Shown one piece after another: positions 45,501-57,303 of a stretch of DNA of 64,000 nt. The stretch is from Hippasteria phrygiana (taxonomy: Eukaryota; Echinodermata; Asteroidea; Valvatida; Goniasteridae), in assembly GCA_037893225.1 (NCBI GenBank), contig JAZGUH010000025.1:372001-436000 (forward strand), given 5' to 3'. The position numbers and the translations under genes are program-made. The notes below the pieces were generated by a model. It saw only the letters and a program-made list of their open reading frames with translations. It was not told where the DNA came from and did not search any database. How positions within the stretch are numbered: position 1 is the stretch's first letter; each line of letters begins with the position of its first letter.

Positions 45501-45786
45501 AAGCTATTTACATACATCAATTAGGCCGAGGGCCTTGCTGCATTCATCTAGCCTGCAAATTACAATTTCAGTGGCAACCAAGTGACAAATGTTGATGTAC
45601 ATCAGTGCATGTTTTTCACGACATAAATTAAATGTAATGTACACATGTGCATGCTTGCAACTGGACGTTTTGAGAATAGGCCAAGCCGTGTTCCGCTTTT
45701 TAAAAATAAACTGAAAGTCCATGCTTTTTCATATTGGCATTTGTTATAAATTTCTTGAGTTCTTGCACTGCCTGTGAGCGCAGAGG
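42585..45786. other. No further exon recognised; microsatellite and C tract
   Basis: Follows the REC8 exons. 43094-43130 is a (TGTACA)n-type microsatellite and 44477-44503 is a run of 27 C. AATATTTTnT..ATATAGCAATG(C/T)GGGAATTGGCGACATT is present twice (about 44320-44360 and 44880-44925), as part of a ~130-bp direct repeat that begins GCAGACCCGAAAATATTTT. No ORF has recognisable motifs. Confidence 0.45.
44477..44503 (+). repeat. Homopolymer of 27 C
   Basis: Uninterrupted C run (G run on the minus strand), prone to length error in sequencing. A long poly(G) tract can also form G-quadruplexes. Confidence 0.95.
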
Positions 45787-46262
45787 GGTCATGCTAATTA
45801 GCGTCAACAAGCGTCAACAAAGCGTCAACAACTTATAAAAGCACTGTTAAGCTTAAACATGTTATTCACAATATTTAGTGGGCTCCTATGATTATTTAAA
45901 AGTATCATTAGTATTTAATAGTATCTTAAAATGTGTGATTTTTAAGCGAAAAAGTACGACATCAACGGTGCTTTTTCCCGGCAGCCATCTTGTTTTTCTG
46001 GGACATGGTGCAATCGCGCATGCGCAAAAGAGAAAACAAAGATGGCGGCGCCCATTCATCGTAATATTTTCGTCTTAAAATTTTGTTTTTATGTGGGATT
46101 GTAAACGGGAATTCAGCCAATTTCTTACATGATACGAGAAGCGAGAGTTTGTTGAATACAAGTATAGCTTTTGTGAAGCTTAAATGTGCATTTTGAGCTT
46201 GTTGACGCTTTGTTGACGCTGATCGGGTTTGTTGACGCTTGTTGACGCTAAATAGCATGACC
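45787..46262. mobile_element. TIR element with GCGTCAACAA repeats and promoter-type motifs
   Basis: The left end GGTCATGCTAATTAGCGTCA and the right end ...AGCATGACC are reverse complements for about 35 bp with one mismatch. Inside each end the 10-mer GCGTCAACAA is repeated (three copies on the left, four on the right), a pattern of transposase-binding sites. The 475-bp element has no transposase. Its centre has a perfect NRF1 site GCGCATGCGC (46016-46025), a YY1-type AAAGATGGCGGC (46038-46049) and an inverted GCCATCTTG (45984-45992). These are usual in housekeeping promoters. Superfamily unknown. Confidence 0.75.
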
Positions 46263-46918
46263 GGGTGTAAGTTATCCTGTTTTTTCGTGTTTGTTTTATT
46301 TCGTGTTTTGTCTACAGTTTGTTGTCTCAATTCTGGGATGAGATTCTTCCGACTTTTAGCGAACTGACTTTTGGACCTTTAAAATCAGACTTTCAATAAA
46401 AAAGCAAAGTAAACAAAAAAAGGTTTAGCGCCTGGATTTTTGTTTAAGGAAGGAGAGGGGGTTTTTTATTTTCAAGATGGCCACCATTTAAAATTTCCTA
46501 CTGCCGGAGTTTTTCTTTTAACTCGGCCAAAATTGTTCATATTGGGAACGCTCAAACAGAAATGAAGCACGATTCAAAACATGTCGGCTCGGCTTACAAG
46601 TTATTTGATCAGTGTCATATTGCCGCTTGCAGCTGTCACTCAGCCAAGTGAAAATGCTACAGACGCTGATCACTTATTATTAACACTTTATCAATAGGCC
46701 TTTCATTAGCAGTTAATTAATGGCCACTTTGATATTGCCGGCCAAGTGACCACAGGGATGCCCCTTAAAAAAGCTATATGTACTTCTCGGGATCCAAAAC
46801 TAGTGTGTATATAAGCCCTTGGTTGTTGCCAAAACGTCACTTGTTCCATATATCATCAAGATCTGACACATGCCTTTGGTTTTTGCCATAACGTCATTTC
46901 TTCCGATCCATCGTCAAC

Positions 46919-47810
46919 ATGTCCGTTACAATTTCGTGGTTGACTCCAGCAAGGTTTGCTGGAGTTGTAGAGGATGTCGCCAGAAGCAGAATCAAGACCA
47001 AGGGAGCCTTGACTGCCGGATCCACTGTATCCGTTTCGTACAAGTCGGGTACTTACAAGGCTACCATCATCAGCACAAATGGTGAGTAAAAATAAATGTA
47101 AAATCTGTTACAATTATATACGTTTCGACTCGAAATCCGTGATGAGTTATTTTTGAAATAGTTGCGCAATGAAGCTTTGTACTTCTTCGTAACTCATCGA
47201 GTTTGCACAAAAAGTGACTGAAAGATTGCAAATTATTACATTTAAAATGATTTAAGGAATGAAAACTCAAAATCGCCAAAAAACGTGGACTATTGTGTCA
47301 TCTTCCTTTTTAACTGCCGCATGTGATTGTTTTTCCTTGATCATTGCAATTTAAGTTGAATTATAAAATGTTGGTTTATTGCAAGCCATGGATGGTGCAT
47401 GATTTGTTTACATTTACAGGTAATGTGCAACATTTGAAAACAAAATTACTAAATTATTGTGAAGAGAATTTCGCATGGAGTTGTGGCAAACCGTATCCAT
47501 ACTAAGGAATTGTTTAAAAGCTTCTGTGTATGTTTTTGATTCATTATATTTTTTGCTTTTTTCAGCTCTGAAGCGCAAGCTGTCGGACTTAGATTCCGAG
47601 TCTGATGAACCGTTGAGTTTCTTGCTCAAGAAGTCTGCTCAACCACCACCTCTGACATCATCACCATCAGCCCGAGCTCCTGTATCGCCGCTGCCTCCTG
47701 CAATCCAAGCTCCAACTCCGCCTCCTGCAATCCAAGCTCCAACTCCGCCTCCTGCAATCCAAGCTCCAACTCTGCCTCCGGTATCGCCGCCTCCTCCCAT
47801 CCAAGCTTGA
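46919..47810 (+). CDS. Small two-exon gene, 135 codons, proline-rich tail
   Basis: Exon 1 46919-47081 ends AATG|GTGAGT. Exon 2 starts at 47566 after TTTTTTGCTTTTTTCAG and ends at TGA 47808-47810. The exons join in frame (163 + 245 = 408 nt). The protein begins MSVTISWLTPARFAGVVEDV and has VSVSYKSGTYKATIIS, a short beta-rich stretch that recalls Tudor-like modules at the start of some invertebrate BEN-type proteins. An acidic/basic segment with SDLDSESDEP follows, then PPPAIQAPT repeats (three to four) to the end. No catalytic motif is seen and the family is not recognised with confidence. A TIR element with NRF1 and YY1 sites lies 0.7 kb upstream. A 424-bp palindrome starts 12 bp after the stop and may have truncated a longer gene: the next bases, GGTGAGAG, look like a donor but are also the palindrome's end. 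Confidence 0.7.
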
Positions 47811-47821
47811 ACTCCGCCTCC

Positions 47822-48245
47822 GGTGAGAGAAGTCGGAGTCATTTTTTATTTTTATGTAGATGTATAAAAACAGCAAATTATTTCTGCCATGAAATACCAA
47901 AAAGGTGACTTTTGAGAAATATTTTTATCAAGGCCCCTCTTACGCAGCACAGCCCGCTAGTGCAATTTGTCTAAAAGTCGTCGCTGCAGGCAGCAAACAA
48001 ATCAGTCATAGGATGAACTCTTTTTGTGCCTAGTGCTAGACACAAAAGGGGAGTTCGTCCTATGACATCAAATTGTTTGCTGCCCGCAGCGACGACTTTT
48101 AGACAAATGGCACCAGCGGGCTAGAGGGACTTGATAAAAATAGCTCTCAAAAGTCACCTTTTTGGTATTTCATGGCAGAAATAATTTTTGATTTTGCAAT
48201 ACGCAATCTACATAAAAATGAAAAATGACGCAGACTTCTCTCACC
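47822..48245. mobile_element. 424-bp near-perfect palindrome (foldback MITE)
   Basis: Arms 47822-48028 and 48041-48245 are reverse complements almost throughout, joined by a 12-base centre (CCTAGTGCTAGA). Ends are GGTGAGAGAAGTC and GACTTCTCTCACC. Shared landmarks include TTGTCTAAAAGTCGTCGCTG and TTTCTGCCATGAAATACC. A small insertion/deletion difference exists near 47920-47960. Transcription would give a long hairpin RNA. No target duplication is clear. Confidence 0.88.
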
Positions 48246-48473
48246 ACTGAACTTCCTTATGAAAGTGTACTGCATATTAAACAATAGAACCAAATGTGGG
48301 GCCAGTAGGAAATGGTGAGGGTAGCTGAACATGTCTTACAACTGAACAGTAGGTCCAAGCTTCGGATGGAAAATCCTTGAATGGTTTTGTCGATCAGCCT
48401 TCGAACTATAGATGTTATTTCGTTCGGTTGAGGGGCGAATTAGAACGAAATTAAGTTCTCAATGAGAATATCA

Positions 48474-48755
48474 CTCCGCTTCGCGGAGGTGTTAGGTGTG
48501 AGGAGGTTAAGGTATAAAAGGGAGGGAGTAAAGGAATTAATTCATCTGCGCACCGACAGGCAACTGAGAACGATTAAACTTTTACAAAGAATAAGAAGTG
48601 AGTTGATAAACTAACACGCTAAGTCGCGTGAGTTTACACGTTGATGGCTGTATCAACGTGCATCCAATAAGGTTGTTACAATTCTGGTTTTTTGACTCTA
48701 CGGATGTACTCCTTATTGGATGAATTGGTATGGTAAAAAAAAAAAAAAAAAAAAA
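48474..48755 (+). promoter_or_regulatory. TATA box, three successive hairpins and A tract
   Basis: Hairpin CTCCGC-TTC-GCGGAG (48474-48488) is followed by a TATA box (TATAAAAG, 48513-48520). Downstream come perfect hairpins CACGC/GCGTG (48615-48630), CACGTTGAT/ATCAACGTG (48637-48660) and CATCCAATAAGG/CCTTATTGGATG (48661-48722), then 21 A (48735-48755). The order promoter, structured ~200-nt body, A tract suggests a short non-coding transcript that may have been retrotransposed, or part of an LTR. It is not assigned to a known family. Confidence 0.45.
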
Positions 48756-49125
48756 TAAGCAAGTAAGCAACAGTCAAAATCAGACAGCTATAGAGGTAAC
48801 GGCAATCGGTGATAATTATCCTATACAGGTTAAAGTTAACAGAACAAGGAAAAGAAGTTTAACTAAGTATGAATGATGTAAAATAGAATCATGTTCACTG
48901 ATGTATGACGGTATGAAGAAGAGAATTAAGACTAAAAACTTAAATATGTATGTGTAAAAATCTAATGAAATACAATAATTGATATCACTCGATGTATTTA
49001 AGAAGTAAATAAAAAGGGTTCAGCTGCAATGCTTGTCGGTGGCCAACCCAATGTTGTTAAAACAAATTGGTGTGATATGGAGGTTTTTGAGAAAGGTAGT
49101 TGGAGAGGGAGCACGTACCAAGTTC
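48756..49125. other. No gene recognised
   Basis: AT-rich sequence between the A tract and the 3' end of the transposase pseudogene. No ORF or repeat is supported. Confidence 0.4.
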
Positions 49126-51392
49126 CTAGACACTAACTGATGGCATACTTGCATCGGTTTTTCCAGGGGTCTGAGTCAACGATTCCAGAAAGGACATAAA
49201 ATGTCCAGGCAGAGTTGTAGAGTGTACAGGGGAGGGGATTTTCTTGTACAGTGTGACTGCTTTTCTGTTCTTTATTGGATTGTCTGTACAGTGCTTGCAT
49301 TGTTCCGGAGGAAGACACTTGGTGAATATGGTCATGCCCATGCGCCTATCTATGTGTTTCTTGAAGAACACCATGTCTTCAGTGATGTCAGCAGCCTCTT
49401 TGATGCCCTTATACGGTCCAGTAAGCAGCTTGTACATACGCTCCTGTTCAGCCACCGTGTAGGGTGCAGGTTCATGGAAGCTTGGTCGATGACTGCATCT
49501 ATTGGAACACCACCATACTGTAATCCAGTCCAGTACTTGTCCTGTAGTATCTGTAGTGCAGCATCAAAGACTTTCTTCTCCTTGCTGTCTTTCTCCTCGG
49601 GAGTGAGCTTCTGCTGGAGGGTGGAAGTTCATCAGGCAGTCGATCTGGCAAGTACAATGACACAGATGCCCTCGTCAAAACTGACCAAACATGCTCAATT
49701 GGATTCCTGGCCGAAAAACCTGGACAATGTGCTGTGGCTAACAGGACATCCAAGTTGAGGTCGCGAAAAAGCTTCATATAAAACTACTCATTGGTAACAT
49801 GGTTTACATTAATATCGGCACCTCCATCCGCAACTACCGTAACGCAGGATTTTCCACTTGCTTTGATCAAAGGCATCAAATCATTGGCATGGCTGGCGAT
49901 AGTTGTTTTGGAGCGTGGCCCTCTGTTTACTATGTGGATGGCACTGCGTTGAGGTGGGCTGAAAAAAAAAAAAAAAACATTTTAATACAGGGCAAAAAGA
50001 CAGAAGTATAGAAGGTATCTACAATGTATACACATTTCAGTTAGAACTATTATTGTATGGGCCTACCAAAAGACTTCTTGTTAGTTTTTTCTCGTCATTT
50101 TCCCATTTAGGATACATGTACCTGGAAATGTTCAAATTTTTGTACATTTGGGAAAATTTTTGTTAACAAAAATGTTGTTCCCTTAGGAATTAAATGTTAA
50201 CTTTTGCCAAAATGTGGAAATGCCTTCGGAACTCAGAAGAATGCAATATGGGAGCATCAGTTTTTTTCATTGATAATTTTGGCGAAGAAAAAAAAACATT
50301 TTTTCCTATTAATTAATATCTAAATTTGTGAGTTTTACACTATGCACAAGTAAAGTTGTGTTATCATTTACCTGTACACTTGGCGACCATGTTTGTCCAC
50401 AGTCATCTGAGGTGGGTTTGGGGGAGTCATCTGCAGGTATCCAGCTGGGGTGATGAGGTACCCAGGATTTGGAAAGTAATGATCCCAATAATTTGGGGCA
50501 TCGTCGGTAGGGAAGAAACGGGTGATTTTACACCGCCGGTCTACTGCTGTAGTGCTGGAGCTGATGCGCAGTTTATTTTTATTGTCCACAGAGAAGGCCA
50601 CCGACGAATCTGGAAATCTGCTGCAGGCTTGTAGTGCATAGCTTACCCGAGCAGAATAGTAATGCTCATCTTTGTGGTCCGCTCGCATGCTGTTGTTTTT
50701 TTTAGGCACCTTGGCATCAATATACCCTTTGTAGTATGTTGATGCTGATCGACTCTGCGATGGTGCCTTCATCCATCTTCTTATAGTGGACAGGCCTAAA
50801 AAAGGCATTGGACAAGAGATCAAATTTATAAATGCATAACCATATCATATTTCAAAGTTTTTAAACCGAATGCACTCTCTGAATAAATGTGGGGATGGTT
50901 TCTTTTTTAACTCCAGTTTTAAATTGTGCGAAAGATCAGAATTGGCGTGTATAGACGTAAACCGGCCAGGTGGCATTTTTCAATCTGCACGTATTTGTGT
51001 CAACCGTACGCAAGGGGTTAACTATTTTTGTGAAACTTAAACAGTGTATCACATCCTTACTTATTTCTCAAGTTTCACTTTGAAAAACAAATCCTTAATA
51101 CCTATATTCTCTCGATATTCCTTGAGACCAGGTACTTGTACCATTTGAAGCAGGTGGTTGCGTACACCTTCAAGGGTCGTTCCACATGTGCCAGTTGTTT
51201 CTTGTCGCCTTCTGTGTGCCTCAAAGCCATTCTGCTCAATGAAAGTCTTCGCTGTTTCCACAATGCCAGGGAAAAGTTGCTCAATAGATGGCCTGCCTCT
51301 TTTCGGAGCGTGTTCTGGAGTGTCGTATGGGGAATCAGAGGCTTGTCTCTTCTTTGGAGGGACTAGCTGGAAATTGTTTGATGTCTGTAATA
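49126..51392 (-). pseudogene. DDE-like transposase-type gene, spliced and frameshifted
   Basis: Minus strand, three exons. Exon 51392-51061 follows TTCTTTTTTAG and encodes KRGRPSIEQLFPGIVETAKT and GTTLEGVRNHLLQMV. Exon 50795-50372 follows CCTTTTTTAG, encodes LSTIRRWMKAPSQSRSAS and YLITPAGYLQMTPPNPPQMT, and ends ACAG|GTAAAT. Exon 49958-49126 follows a T-rich AG and joins in frame (RQVYSPPQRSAIHI). It holds VVADGGADINVN, probably the catalytic Asp region, and GFSARNPIEHVWSVLT, with a Glu as expected for DDE enzymes, then a C..C pair (CKHC). Lesions: an in-frame TAG between VTNE and FYMK, a frameshift near 49620 after LPDELPP and another near 49455; exon 1 ends in a TAA at its donor. This looks like a multi-copy invertebrate transposase-derived family that I cannot name. 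The copy is dead. Confidence 0.75.
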
Positions 51393-54300
51393 CTAAAAAA
51401 GAAAGACAATTTAAATTAGACAAGTCCTGAAGTTTAAGCAGTTTTATGAAACGATGTTGAAGAATGGCTTAACTTATTTGAGTATAGCTTCTGAAATTTA
51501 ATTCCTTTTGTTTGTTTTCCTTCTATTTTGAACCCTAGATTTATGGCCAGTTCTAAGAATGTTTTTTCTCAGTCTTGTTTACTATGTTTCATTTGCCCCA
51601 ACAGTGCACACGAAACCTGCTAGAAACCCATAACTGACAAAGTTTGGCTGAAATCGTTGGGTAAAGTGAGGAAACAAAGCCACTTTGTCAATTATTTTTA
51701 GAAAATGACCACATGCTGACCACCAGGTGACCTTTGCCCCCAAACTGTAATTTTGTAAATTTCAATAAAATGACCGCTAGGTGACTTCTGACCCCGGCCA
51801 GACTGCACCACATATCAAGCTTGGGTCATTTGTCCATATGGCCAAGTTTGGTGGCAATTGGCTGAAGCGTTTGGCAGATATAGCATGTTAAGGCTCATCG
51901 TGAGAAAGAAGATACAGCAGGACAACAGCCGGTTGCACCGGCTGATATAAAAGATACTTTCGTTTACTATTTAAATCAATCATGGTTTTTATAAACATAA
52001 AATACCAATTCTGCTATGACTGCCACATGAAAGACATCATAGTTTTCATGTAAAAAAAAAATTTAAAACAAAAAAAAAAACCAAAAAACATCACAATCTT
52101 AATTAAAAACTATAAATGTGATGATTGTTTACTGTAGTTTTTCTGTATTGTTTTTGGATGCTTATAAGCATGTATTTTAATTTTTTTGATGGCCATGGTT
52201 GTTGACGGTTGCCGACGGTGTTTTAAGACTTCCAAAAAAGTGTTAGGGTCATGTGGTTTTCAAAAAAAGAGAGGGCCTTTTTGCTTCATTTTTGTAGAAG
52301 CTTCTATTTTTAGGTCACGGCAGACAATACTCAAAATGGCTCCTCCCATTTATTTCAAGATGGTTCTTGCTGACAATAGTCTCCGATTCAGAATCCCTTC
52401 CCTCAACAAGGCGAAGTAAACCAGCAACTTTTGGAAGCAGCAGCGGCGATTCGTTCATCATGGCAACCCGGCGAAAGCGCTAATTAATTTCGCTTCTTGA
52501 AATGAAGTGCTCTTGTAAACAGCGTTTGAAACAGAGTTGTTTACATGCCATGGATGCCGTCATAATACATAGTACTATGGTAATATACAGTCACGCATCC
52601 GCGCGCCCAGACTCTGCGGAGAGCTGTCCGCGAATTCCGCTGACTCGTGCAGTGGTCGTATACCCCGTAACGGTTCCTGCTGAGTGTACACGCGCGATAG
52701 TCAATGGACCCGACTATCAAAGATTGCGTGCAGACCGGGAAGTCCCTATTTAAAACAAACGGCTGTTTCATGTATGGAATGTAGAAATATGATTTGTTTA
52801 ACCTCCCATCCTCAAGTTTCCCGATTTCTCGATTGATTTTTTTGTTCGTATGTCAAAATCAAAACAAATGCTCATGATAACATGAATTTAAAGGGTATCT
52901 TGGCTCTGAAAATGTTCACCAACTTGGCAAACGGGCACATGGTAATTGTTATTTCTTTTTTATCATGCAGCGCGATATCGATGTACCATGCATATACGTA
53001 ATCGGGTGGTTCGCCGGGTTTTGGCCTGCAACAAAAGGCTCCAATAAACTTCACCATTTCCTCCAAACTATAATAATAGATCAGAAGGCAGAGTTTGAAA
53101 TTCGCAGAGCCTGGCTTACAAGACTTTGGTATGTGTATTGAATTAGTTTTGAAACTCTTTTAGAAAATGTCAGCAATGCAGGATCGACCATACTTTTTTG
53201 ACTCTTCGATAAGTGCCATCCAATTGATCGCCAATTTAAAAAATTTATTACTAAACACGATCTGATGATACTTCGCCCGTGATCGCAATATGTTATACTG
53301 CATGCCATGATAATGTGATGCCTTCGTTTTGTATAGACCAACAGACATTCAGACGGGACAGTTTAACTTAATTTTAGAACGATCAAAATATGCGTGGTTT
53401 ATCCTTGCACCCCCTCCCAAAAAAAGCTAATTTTCAATCAACTTCAGGACAGTCGATCTACGGTATGAGCTCTCACTACCCCGGTTGAACAAGTTTCAAA
53501 AGGACGCGGAGCTTGCAGACTCTGCGGATATTTTAATGAGACGTCTGAAGTCATGAATACTTCAGTAGCAACATTAACATAACAAAACCGCACGGCTGGC
53601 GACTGCCTCATTAACTGGGTCAGGCATGAGCGCACACTGGCAGGAAAATCCGCAGACTGGCTGAACGTTAGCAACGCCAGAACTACGCTGATAATTTATG
53701 TAAATCTGCAGACATCCGCGGAGTCAAATTTGATGGCTGGCCTTAATCAAATAAAGTTAAATGGAAGTATCTAGTTGTTCTGCATGGTTCTCCACCATGT
53801 CCACAGCAGTAGGCTCACTTTGATTTGAATATGATCAATAACATTTATTTCCAACACTTATCTTCCGAAACTTTTGAAGACCTGTCTGTGATTTTTGACC
53901 CTGCAGATGTTCATGCATTAGTTATTAACCCCGCTCAGTAAACACCAACACTGGGATTTGGCCATACCATTAACCCCAAGATTTACATCCTAATCCTGGG
54001 TGGAAAAAGTGTAGTGGGAGTGGGAATGCTATAAGAAAGACTGAGATTGAGGGTAACACCATGTGAAATAAATCTCCTCTGGAAAATGTGTGGTTCTGAA
54101 AAGAACCGGGATGGGTGTATACATTTTTTTGTAACTAGACCTTTCGGACAGTGCTCTGTCTGTTCTCAGGAGTGTGAGTGATGTGATGTGGAGTTACTGC
54201 AGGGCCATATTCCCAGTACATCGGTGCAAATGGAAACATGAAAATCTGAAATTTCTAGTTCTCACAACAGATTTGTATGTTAATGCCAAACAAAAGGTAA

Positions 54301-55118
54301 CATGTTCTGAAACATTTCCATGAAGTATGAACATTTTATACATTCCCTTTCAATTTTTGCAAACACATGTGTACCTGGTTACAATTTCTCTCAAGTAACT
54401 TACGTTACATGTAGTTTCTTTCGTTTTAATTTTCTTAAAATTGCCACACAGTTCTTCCTACCAACGTAATCTTTTTTTCGGATGTGTATACCACCGACAA
54501 CGGGAGTCAAGACTATTATCGACAAAATTATGACTTATATGTTGAAAAAAGCATCATGAATAGCACAAGTAAAATATACCACACAAGTGCTGTCCCAAAG
54601 AGAAACGTCGTCAGTTTATACAAAACTAAACATTAATTTTCTTAAAACTCTTCTGATGCCTACGGTTGTAAACATTTTGTATAAAACAATAAAAGTAACT
54701 TATCGTGAGAAGAGTTAATTACAAAATCGGCTCAAACTGTCGTAACGTAAGTTTCAACTTTGGTCATGTGAGTTTTCTTTTAGAACATTTTAGTTGGATT
54801 GATCGGGTATCCTTTTGGTAATAATATTTTGCTAGACCTTTGCTGATTTGACAATGGCTTGCATTTAAGCATGCAAAGTGGACAGTAAAAGCAATTACCA
54901 AAGGTATTAAAGAAAACCCTTGCTTCCAGAATCAATGTCTTCTGCCAAACAACTTAAACTATTCTTATATCACTTTTAAAAGCTACAGATCTTATAAAAC
55001 TTACAAGTAGAACAAGTTATAAAATGAAAGTATAAGAACAACTTTGTAATGAAAATAATTCATAATAGTTAAGAACTACAGTGTATGAAACTGTTAACAT
55101 TTGTGCGTTATTTTTTCT
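51393..55118. other. No gene recognised
   Basis: 3.7 kb without a convincing ORF. 51820-51950 (GCCAAGTTTGGTGGCAATTG..GCTGAAGCGTTTGGCAGATA) ends in a perfect hairpin AGCCGGT-TGC-ACCGGCT (51927-51943) and resembles the 3' end of a non-autonomous element. A-rich runs lie near 52050-52090. The rest is unremarkable. Confidence 0.4.
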
Positions 55119-56528
55119 TCAGTTTTTCTCTGTGACATAGCGGCCAAACTTTGCTTCGATCTCCAAGTTGTCCTCGTCATTTATTCGAAACAAACATTTT
55201 GATGTTCTTGTATGTTTAGGTGCACTAATGTGGCACAGAATCTTGCCTCTAGGGATCCACAGGTCATCTGATGATGCAGGCCATTTGAATAACTCGGGAA
55301 ACTTGTCACTGCTCTTCATAAAGTGAATGAAAACGTCTTCGTCATCAGACTCCAATACCTTCCCAATGTACCACGTCTCGTTAATTGTACACCGCCGCTA
55401 CCCAATCATTTGTATTGTAGAGGGTTTGCTCCATGATCCGCACTAATTGTTCCGGTTTGGTTTGGGCGTGGTTGAGTGTGTCTTCAGTAATTTGAGGGAT
55501 CTGTTCTGGAAGGTTCCGGAGTTTCCATCCACCACACATTGCGTCTTTATCATGATAGTTATTCATGATGTAGCACTTGCTGCAGTAGCAAGAGTCATTC
55601 CTCATAAGCAGATGATCATTAATTCCAACTACAGAGTGCGTGGTAATGGTGCCCTGAAATGTCTTCACGTTGGACCATTTATCGGCGATTGCCTGACCAC
55701 TGGCAACGCAATCATCCTTTGTGACGAAGAAGTACATGTATTCTTGTTCCTTCCTTTCCATGGCGTTCCTGGCAAGCCCAAGCGAAAAAGTCATTAGCAT
55801 CCTGTATTACCGCAGCTCCTCTCTTGACGGCTTCATCTGCTAGATGCTTTACGGTTCCACTAATGCCATCACAGGGTCCTTTCCCGTGCTCTGCCTGAAA
55901 GTAATCCCACTGTGCTTCTATGCCTATGGACTCGAGATAGATTTGGCACAGTTTCCTTCAACTTTGGCATCAATTTTGTAATTATTGGCAGTATTGTGGA
56001 TGTACTGTGAGCTCTCTCATCTGAGATAGCACCAAGGCTTTTGTTGACTAGCTTACCTTCTTTATTCCTGTGGTAAACTACGATGGGGTTAATGCTGACG
56101 GAGTCTTGCGCCCAGTAACCACTTTGTACTTCTTCCAGTGGAATGCACTTATAGTTTTCCGAAAAATCCATGTGGACAATGCAGTGGTCAGAGGGAAAAT
56201 CTCCTTTGCATTTTGACATGGCACGATACTGGGTCTGCACGCCAAGAACGTGCAACCGAAATTCTTGAACGTCCTTCGTGAATCGTGTACAGAAATCCTC
56301 TCTGCTGAGTGAAACTTGAACAAGTTTTGTTTTCTTTCTGTTGTCAACTGTAACGTGAGCACATTCCTCAAATCCTATGTGATCTGTCTGGATTGACTGA
56401 AACTTACCAGCAGTAGAGACTGGCAACACCAAGGCCACAACAGCCAGTTTAGCACTCTTGGGAATAAGATCACCGAGCTTTGATGCTGTTGTTTCCATCA
56501 TTTCAGTGGGAGACAAGGTTGAGTATTC
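55119..56528 (-). pseudogene. MDFSENY-type transposase-like gene, broken
   Basis: Minus strand; the exon starts at 56528 after CTACTAAC..GCATCAG. It encodes KLGDLIPKSAKLAVVALVLP, KTKLVQVSLSREDFCTRF, then DHCIVHMDFSENYKCIPLEE and VQSGYWAQDSVSINPIVVYH, a layout (acidic residue in a beta strand, then SLGAISDERAHSTSTIL) known from multi-copy invertebrate proteins of DDE type. A deletion near 55930 joins LSRVH to IEAQWDYFQAEHGKGPCDGI out of frame, removing the segment where the second catalytic Asp would be expected. A frameshift follows near 55790. The C-terminal part has YCSKCYIMNNYHDKDAMCGG, then a one-base insertion near 55380 before ETWYIGKVLES and IPRGKILCHISAP. It is not functional. The superfamily is not assigned. 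Confidence 0.75.
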
Positions 56529-56583
56529 CTGATGCATGATGTTAGTAGTGCTGCAGCCGAACCACCGAACCGAACTAAAAATG

Positions 56584-56619
56584 ACCGAACCGAACCGAAC
56601 CGAACCGAACCGAACCGAA
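56584..56619 (+). repeat. (CCGAA)n microsatellite
   Basis: About seven copies of CCGAA, ending in TTGTCGGTTCGG which is partly complementary to it. It lies just upstream (minus-strand sense) of the MDFSENY exon. The related CCGAACCGAA pieces at 56553-56578 show decay. Confidence 0.95.
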
Positions 56620-57113
56620 ATTGTCGGTTCGGAAGTTCGGCAAGCTTTACGTGCACATATTGTTAGCGCTTGGAATGCATGCGATGATAGGACAAAATTA
56701 GCGCACACAGGTGGCACGGATGATTGAATTTACGTGTTGATAAGGCCCTTCTTTTCAACCTTATGTTGTAGCAGGTTTGGACTACATCCCATGTACATGT
56801 ACCGCGTAAATTATATTAGCCCAGGTATCGCATGCAATGAAGACGGCCAATAGAATTTTAAAAACCTTTTCAATAATCCAGTAAGGTAACAAAAACATGA
56901 GTTAAAATTCATAAAAGACGAAGTCACGACCGCTTGCATGCATCCGGCCATGTGAGTTTGCAACCCTTCCCCCGCCTAAAAAAATGTAGGTGTGCTCAAA
57001 AGCGAGCCCCGCCCAGTATACAATAATTGGTTGTTCACATGGCTACGCAACATGAATATACATTCCTCGTTTTGCGGGGGGCCGGGGATGCACCGAGTCC
57101 AAAAAAATAAAGC
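56620..57113. other. No gene recognised
   Basis: Sequence between two minus-strand pseudogenes; ordinary AT-rich DNA with ACATGTAC motifs. It may hold decayed intron of either gene. Confidence 0.4.
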
Positions 57114-57303
57114 TTAAAATTTGTGAGCGCATACGGCATGAAGCCCTTTATGGCGTGGGGCCAGGGCCCATATTCCAGGTACTCTGTGGTGCAATCTAAG
57201 GCTCTCGTGGACACCTTTTAGAAAGAAAAAAAATCCAACGTCAACCTGATGCACAACTGGCACTTTGTGACCTCTTTTGCCCCTGATCTCTACCAGATCC
57301 AAT

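Noticed and set aside
49201..49758. 185-codon ORF on the plus strand
   Set aside because: It is the antisense of the minus-strand transposase exon, whose motifs are clear.
51820..51950. Helitron end
   Set aside because: A hairpin is present, but there is no CTRR end next to it and the left end was not found.
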